Assembly (NCBI GenBank): GCA_025054905.1 | Contig: JANWZF010000040.1 | Location: 1 to 9,731, forward strand | Direction: 5' to 3' | From: Tepidimonas sp. | GTDB taxonomy: Bacteria > Pseudomonadota > Gammaproteobacteria > Burkholderiales > Burkholderiaceae_C | Length of the DNA: 9,731 nucleotides | Shown here: piece by piece, positions 6,929 to 9,731 of the stretch | Position numbering within the stretch: position 1 is the first letter of the stretch | Layout: each line of letters begins with the position of its first letter | Made by a program: the position numbers and the translations under genes | Notes under the pieces: generated by a model | What the model saw: the letters and a program-made list of their open reading frames with translations, nothing else | Databases searched by the model: none | What the model was told of the DNA's origin: nothing

Positions 6929-7597
6929 ATGGACGTGGCCCAACTGATCCAGACCGTCGCGGTGTACGCGCTGCCGGTGCTGTTTGCCATCACGCTGCAC
7001 GAGGCAGCGCATGGCTACGCGGCGCTGCACTTCGGCGACCCGACGGCGGCGCGGCTGGGCCGCATCACGCTCAACCCGATGGCGCACATCGATCCGATCG
7101 GCACCATCGCCATGCCGCTGCTGCTGTACTTCGCCACGGCGGGCAACTTTTTGTTTGGCTACGCCAAGCCGGTGCCGGTGGACTTCGGGCGGCTGCGCCA
7201 CCCCCGCCGCGACATGGTGTGGGTGGCGCTGGCCGGCCCTGCCGCCAACCTTCTGCAAGCCCTGGGCTGGGCTGCAGCCGGCTATCTGCTCGCCGCGCTG
7301 GCGATCGAAGAGCCGTTTTTTCACGCGATGGCGCGTGCCGGCGTGCTGGTCAATGTCGTGATGTTTGCGTTCAACCTCTTTCCACTGCCGCCGCTGGATG
7401 GCGGCCGCATCCTGGTCGGCCTGTTGCCGCCACGGCCGGCGCTGCTGCTGGCGCGTGTGGAGCCTTTGGGCTTTTTCATCGTCATGGCCCTGGTCATCGC
7501 GGGGGTGGTCAGCGCGCTGTGGCTGCGGCCGCTGATGCAGTGGACCCTGCAAGCGATCCAATGGGCGCTGGCACCACTGCGCTGGCTGCTGTTTTGA
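6929..7597 (+). CDS. Site-2 protease family (M50) membrane metalloprotease
   Basis: 222-residue integral membrane protein of the short M50/S2P group, without the PDZ domain of RseP. Zinc-site motifs are complete: LHEAAHGY (His24, Glu25, His28) in the first hydrophobic segment and NLFPLPPLDGGRIL (149-162) with Asp157 as third ligand. NPMAHIDPIGT (49-59), GYAKPVPVD (77-85) and ALAGPAANLL (100-109) are also typical of this subgroup. Such enzymes cut membrane proteins inside the bilayer; the substrate is unknown for this type. The frame is open upstream to 6872 but that would overlap the yciO-type gene, and the ATG at 6929 places the motif where relatives have it. It lacks a Shine-Dalgarno. It follows the yciO-type gene by 25 bases and precedes trpS by 43. 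Confidence 0.92.
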   Translation: MDVAQLIQTVAVYALPVLFAITLHEAAHGYAALHFGDPTAARLGRITLNPMAHIDPIGTIAMPLLLYFATAGNFLFGYAKPVPVDFGRLRHPRRDMVWVALAGPAANLLQALGWAAAGYLLAALAIEEPFFHAMARAGVLVNVVMFAFNLFPLPPLDGGRILVGLLPPRPALLLARVEPLGFFIVMALVIAGVVSALWLRPLMQWTLQAIQWALAPLRWLLF

Positions 7598-7640
7598 GCG
7601 CCACCGCCTCCAACCCTGCTGTTTGCCCCTCCTGCCATCC

Positions 7641-8942
7641 ATGAGCGTCTCACCGATCCGCGTCCTGACCGGCATCAAACCTTCCGGCACCCCTCACCTG
7701 GGTAACTACGTCGGCGCCATCCGGCCCACCGTGCGCGCCAGCCGCCAGGCTGGCATTGAAAGCTTTCTGTTTCTGGCCGACTATCACGCGCTCATCTCCA
7801 CGCACGATCCAGCCCGCGTGCAACGCTCGACGCTGGAAATCGCGGCCACCTGGCTGGCCTGTGGCCTGGACCCCGAGCGCGTAACCTTCTACCGCCAGTC
7901 CGACATCCCGGAAATCCCCGAGCTGGCGTGGCTGTTGGCCTGCGTCGGCGGCAAGGGGCTGCTCAACCGGGCGCATGCCTACAAGGCCGCCGTCGACCAG
8001 AACACCGCCGCCGGCCGCGAACCGGATGAGGGCGTCTCGGTGGGCCTGTTCATGTACCCGGTGCTGATGGCCGCGGACATCCTGATGTTCAACGCCCACC
8101 GCGTCCCCGTCGGCCGCGATCAGATCCAGCACGTCGAGATGGCGCGCGATCTGGCCGCCAGCTTCAACCACCGCTATGGCGAGCACTTCACCCTGCCCGA
8201 AGCGGTGATCGACGAGCAGGTCGCCACGCTGCCCGGTCTGGACGGACGCAAGATGAGCAAGAGCTACGACAACGTCATCGCGCTGTTTGCCCCGCGCGAG
8301 CAGCTGCGCCGGCTCATCATGAGCATCGTCACCGACTCGCGCGCGCCCGGCGAGCCCAAGCCGGTCGAAGGCAACGCCATCTTCCAGCTCTACCAGGCTT
8401 TTGCCAGCCCGCAAGAGGCAGCCGCGCTGGCGCGCGACTATGCCGCCGGCATCGCCTGGAGCGAGGCCAAGGAGCGCCTGTTCGAGCGCATCGACCGCGA
8501 AATCGCGCCCATGCGCGCCGCTTACGATGAGCTGATGGCCCACCCCGAGCGGGTCGAAGCCATTTTGCAGGCCGGCGCCGCCAAGGCGCGGGCGCTGGCC
8601 GCGCCGCTGGCGCAGCGCCTCAGGCGGGCCGTTGGGCTGCGACCGCTGACCGAACTGGCAGCCGTGGCGCCAGCGGCGGCCGCGCCCAAGACCGGCCGGC
8701 CGGTTTTCAAGCAATACCGCGAGGCCGACGGCCGCTTTTATTTCAAGCTGACCGACGCGCGTGGCCACGTGCTGCTGCAAAGCCTGGGGTTTGACTCGCC
8801 GCGCGCGGCCGGGCAAGCGGTGGCACGCCTGAAGGCGGAGGGTTGGGCCGGCTGCGCGGACCTGCATCCGCTGCTGCAGCCCCCCACCGACGTGGCGGCA
8901 CTGGAGGCGGCGCTGGCCAGCCTGCGCGCCGCCGACGACTAA
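7641..8942 (+). CDS. trpS: Tryptophan--tRNA ligase with C-terminal YegP-like extension
   Basis: 433-residue class I aminoacyl-tRNA synthetase that charges tRNA-Trp with tryptophan. The HIGH-type motif is PSGTPHLGNY (14-23) and the KMSKS loop is GRKMSKSYDN (202-211); MYPVLMAADILMF (138-150) and VPVGRDQIQHVE (155-166) belong to the tryptophan and dimer region. The usual enzyme is about 330-350 residues. Here an Ala/Pro linker (about 341-353) leads to an extra domain at 355-400 whose FKQYREADGRFYFKLT and later SLGFDSPRAAGQAVARLK resemble one YegP/DUF1508 repeat, followed by about 30 helical residues. From memory, related Burkholderiales carry a similar tail. The ATG at 7641 gives the standard N-terminus; no Shine-Dalgarno precedes it, and the 43-base leader is pyrimidine-rich. 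It is probably read from the upstream genes. Confidence 0.95.
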   Translation: MSVSPIRVLTGIKPSGTPHLGNYVGAIRPTVRASRQAGIESFLFLADYHALISTHDPARVQRSTLEIAATWLACGLDPERVTFYRQSDIPEIPELAWLLACVGGKGLLNRAHAYKAAVDQNTAAGREPDEGVSVGLFMYPVLMAADILMFNAHRVPVGRDQIQHVEMARDLAASFNHRYGEHFTLPEAVIDEQVATLPGLDGRKMSKSYDNVIALFAPREQLRRLIMSIVTDSRAPGEPKPVEGNAIFQLYQAFASPQEAAALARDYAAGIAWSEAKERLFERIDREIAPMRAAYDELMAHPERVEAILQAGAAKARALAAPLAQRLRRAVGLRPLTELAAVAPAAAAPKTGRPVFKQYREADGRFYFKLTDARGHVLLQSLGFDSPRAAGQAVARLKAEGWAGCADLHPLLQPPTDVAALEAALASLRAADD

Positions 8943-8950
8943 CCCCCGAA

Positions 8951-8970
8951 CCCCCACACCCAACCGGGGG
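8951..8970 (+). terminator. Weak hairpin downstream of trpS
   Basis: CCCCC (8951-8955) can pair with GGGGG (8966-8970) around a 10-base loop shortly after the trpS stop. No T-run follows, so intrinsic termination is uncertain. Confidence 0.22.
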
Positions 8971-8989
8971 CCCCTACAACCTGCTCTGC

Positions 8990-8995
8990 TACAAT
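8990..8995 (+). promoter_or_regulatory. Candidate -10 box for tRNA-Ser
   Basis: TACAAT ends 20 bases before the first base of tRNA-Ser, a normal distance for a tRNA precursor with a short 5' leader. No clear -35 is visible in the C/G-rich stretch upstream. Confidence 0.5.
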
Positions 8996-9015
8996 GGCGG
9001 CCTTTAGCCGACCGC

Positions 9016-9108
9016 GGAGAGATGGCAGAGTGGTCGAATGCGCCGGACTCGAAATCCGGTATACGGGTTTTCCCCGTATCGAGGGTTCGAATCCCTCTCT
9101 CTCCGCCA
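9016..9108 (+). tRNA. tRNA-Ser (anticodon CGA), CCA encoded
   Basis: Complete class II tRNA. The acceptor stem GGAGAGA (9016-9022) pairs with TCTCTCC (9098-9104). The anticodon stem CCGGA/TCCGG holds the loop CTCGAAA (9048-9054) with anticodon CGA at 9050-9052, reading UCG. A long variable arm, ATACGGG/CCCGTAT (9061-9067 with 9073-9079), is diagnostic for Ser. The T-arm is GAGGG-TTCGAAT-CCCTC (9081-9097). Discriminator G is at 9105 and CCA at 9106-9108. Confidence 0.98.
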
Positions 9109-9279
9109 CCCCAACACGGCCAGCCCAGCCAAGTCCACGGCATGACGGGTGGCCTACTCCCATGGGTTGAGCACACCGGCGCGTCAACCGTCCCGTCGGA
9201 TAACAGCGGAAACGCCGGCGCACCCCACGCGGATTCGGCCTTTGAATGGCCATAGGGCACCAACCTTGGTCGCGGACGG
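9109..9279. other. Inter-tRNA stretch without a recognisable gene
   Basis: 171 bases between the tRNA-Ser 3' end and the stop codon of the minus-strand gene fragment. I see no convincing reading frame, no T-rich terminator and no clear copy of the tRNA-Ser 3' end. The base composition is like that of the surroundings. It may be decayed sequence or the 3' flank of the neighbouring gene remnant. Confidence 0.5.
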
Positions 9280-9474
9280 CTAGGTGGGCTCGATGCCCAC
9301 ACCGCGGATGTTTTTGCCCCAGCCCCGCAGCCAGCGGTGCAGCCATTCAGTTTCCATCACGGTGGCGGAGATTTTCAGCATGCGCCGAGGGCCGCGCGCG
9401 GCCCAGACGGTCCAGCCGGCGAGATCCCACTTTTTCTGCACCTGGCGGAAGTGCTCGACATCGCGCCAGCCACC
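9280..9474 (-). pseudogene. 3' remnant of an unidentified minus-strand gene
   Basis: A minus-strand frame of 64 codons ends at a TAG (9282-9280). Its third codon positions are strongly G/C, as in the real genes of this window. That bias disappears abruptly upstream of about 9474 although the frame stays open, and no start codon with a ribosome binding site is found, so the 5' part appears to be lost. The peptide is tryptophan-rich and polar, with DVEHFRQVQKKWDLAGW near its start, then RMLKISATVMETEW, and WLRGWGKNIRGVGIEPT at the C-terminus. I do not recognise the family. The other frames here lack both the bias and a family-like sequence. It lies tail-first toward tRNA-Ser and head-to-head with a toxin-gene remnant on the other strand. 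Confidence 0.5.
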
Positions 9475-9488
9475 CTGCGGCGCAACGG

Positions 9489-9590
9489 CTCGATGATCTG
9501 CGCATCCCGCCCAACAACCGGCTGGAGACGCTGCGTGGCGACCGCGCCGGGCAGCACAGCATCCGCATCCACGACCAGTGGCGGATATGC
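9489..9590 (+). pseudogene. HigB/RelE-family toxin gene remnant (C-terminal part)
   Basis: 34 in-frame codons give LDDLRIPPNNRLETL followed by RGDRAGQHSIRIHDQWRIC. This is the signature C-terminal half of HigB-type (RelE superfamily) toxins, mRNA interferases normally of about 90-100 residues paired with a HigA antitoxin. The N-terminal half is absent: upstream codons in this frame look non-coding. After IC the expected Phe-Arg-Trp and the terminal DVEIVDYH-like tail are missing. A shifted frame reads a short GPG-like stretch before tRNA-Thr begins at 9626, so the 3' end is also decayed. No antitoxin gene follows. It is certainly inactive as it stands. Confidence is high for the family and good for the pseudogene status. 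Confidence 0.75.
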
Positions 9591-9625
9591 TGCCCCCTTC
9601 GCAGGGCCCCGGAAACGCCAGTCCC

Positions 9626-9701
9626 TGGTGCCGCTTGTCTGACTCGAACAGACGACCTACCGCTTACAAGGCGGGTGCTCTACCAACTGAGCTAAAGCGG
9701 C
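9626..9701 (-). tRNA. tRNA-Thr (anticodon TGT), CCA encoded
   Basis: Complete tRNA on the minus strand. The acceptor stem GCCGCTT (9701-9695) pairs with AAGCGGC (9636-9630). The D-arm contains AGCTCAGTTGGTAGAGC. The anticodon loop CTTGTAA (9670-9664) holds TGT at 9668-9666, reading ACA and related Thr codons. The T-arm is GTCTG-TTCGAGT-CAGAC. Discriminator A is at 9629 and CCA at 9628-9626. It is a single gene here: no tRNA-Tyr, tRNA-Gly or tuf follows. Confidence 0.98.
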
Positions 9702-9714
9702 ATCTGCGGCGCGC

Positions 9715-9720
9715 ATTGTA
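9715..9720 (-). promoter_or_regulatory. Candidate -10 box for tRNA-Thr
   Basis: TACAAT on the minus strand (9720 to 9715) ends 13 bases before the first base of tRNA-Thr. The -35 region would lie at or beyond the right edge of the window. Confidence 0.5.
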
Positions 9721-9731
9721 GCCCGCGCCGC

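Noticed and set aside
9016..9108. tRNA-Ser as an attachment site of an integrated element in this window
   Set aside because: No second copy of the tRNA 3' end and no integrase gene are visible within the window, so only a scar is proposed.
9238..9252. Small inverted repeat GGCC-7-GGCC between the tRNA genes
   Set aside because: A four-base stem is expected by chance in G+C-rich DNA, and no T-run follows.
7650..9302. Minus-strand open frame of 550 codons opposite trpS
   Set aside because: It runs antisense through trpS and tRNA-Ser. The part over the tRNA reads as the familiar false peptide produced by tRNA genes.
8939..9346. Minus-strand frame containing an EREGFEPS-like peptide
   Set aside because: This peptide is the antisense translation of tRNA-Ser and a known annotation artefact.
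9337..9500. Plus-strand peptide LAEVLDIAPATLRR, resembling a helix-turn-helix antitoxin (HigA-like)
   Set aside because: The resemblance is limited to one short stretch. The frame has no coding bias and is antisense to the better supported minus-strand fragment.
1..9731. CRISPR arrays, intact insertion sequences, riboswitches
   Set aside because: No regularly spaced repeats, no transposase-like frame and no recognisable riboswitch core were seen; intergenic spaces before protein genes are all under 45 bases.

Overview
The window is about two-thirds G+C. It encodes betaproteobacterial housekeeping proteins in an order I associate with Burkholderiales, probably Comamonadaceae-like; this placement rests on protein style and gene order as I remember them, with no search run. 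Nearly all of it is compact chromosomal core: eight complete protein genes, one gene running off the left edge, two tRNA genes, and a roughly 500-base patch of gene debris between the tRNAs.

Left part (1-1888): a leftward operon reads AI-2E/PerM-family membrane protein, then hda (regulatory inactivation of DnaA), then the first 26 codons of a HAD-family phosphatase. Spacings of 6 and 4 bases suggest co-transcription and translational coupling. A 39-base divergent spacer separates it from rightward purM (purine synthesis, 1889-2920).

Middle (2934-5390): purM converges on a leftward pair, murJ (lipid II flippase) followed 4 bases later by a SirB1-type transglutaminase-like/TPR protein. murJ is divergent from the next gene across only 38 bases, which hold a candidate -10 box for each direction.

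Right part (5391-8942): a rightward run of PHP-domain 3',5'-nucleotide phosphatase/RNase AM (rnm/yciV), a YciO-type YrdC protein, a short M50 site-2-protease homologue, and trpS. The TrpS carries a C-terminal tail with a YegP/DUF1508-like domain. The yciV-yciO pairing is also found in E. coli.

Right end (8943-9731): tRNA-Ser(CGA) on + and tRNA-Thr(TGT) on - converge. Between their 3' ends lie a stretch with nothing recognisable, the 3' end of an unidentified minus-strand gene, and the 3' part of a HigB/RelE-family toxin gene on +. Both fragments lack their 5' parts and meet near 9474-9489, which looks like the scar of past insertion and deletion between tRNA genes.

I did not find a clear new multi-gene system. 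The points most worth a second look are the TrpS fusion domain, the inter-tRNA scar with its unidentified gene fragment, and several candidate promoters so close to start codons that the mRNAs would be leaderless or nearly so.
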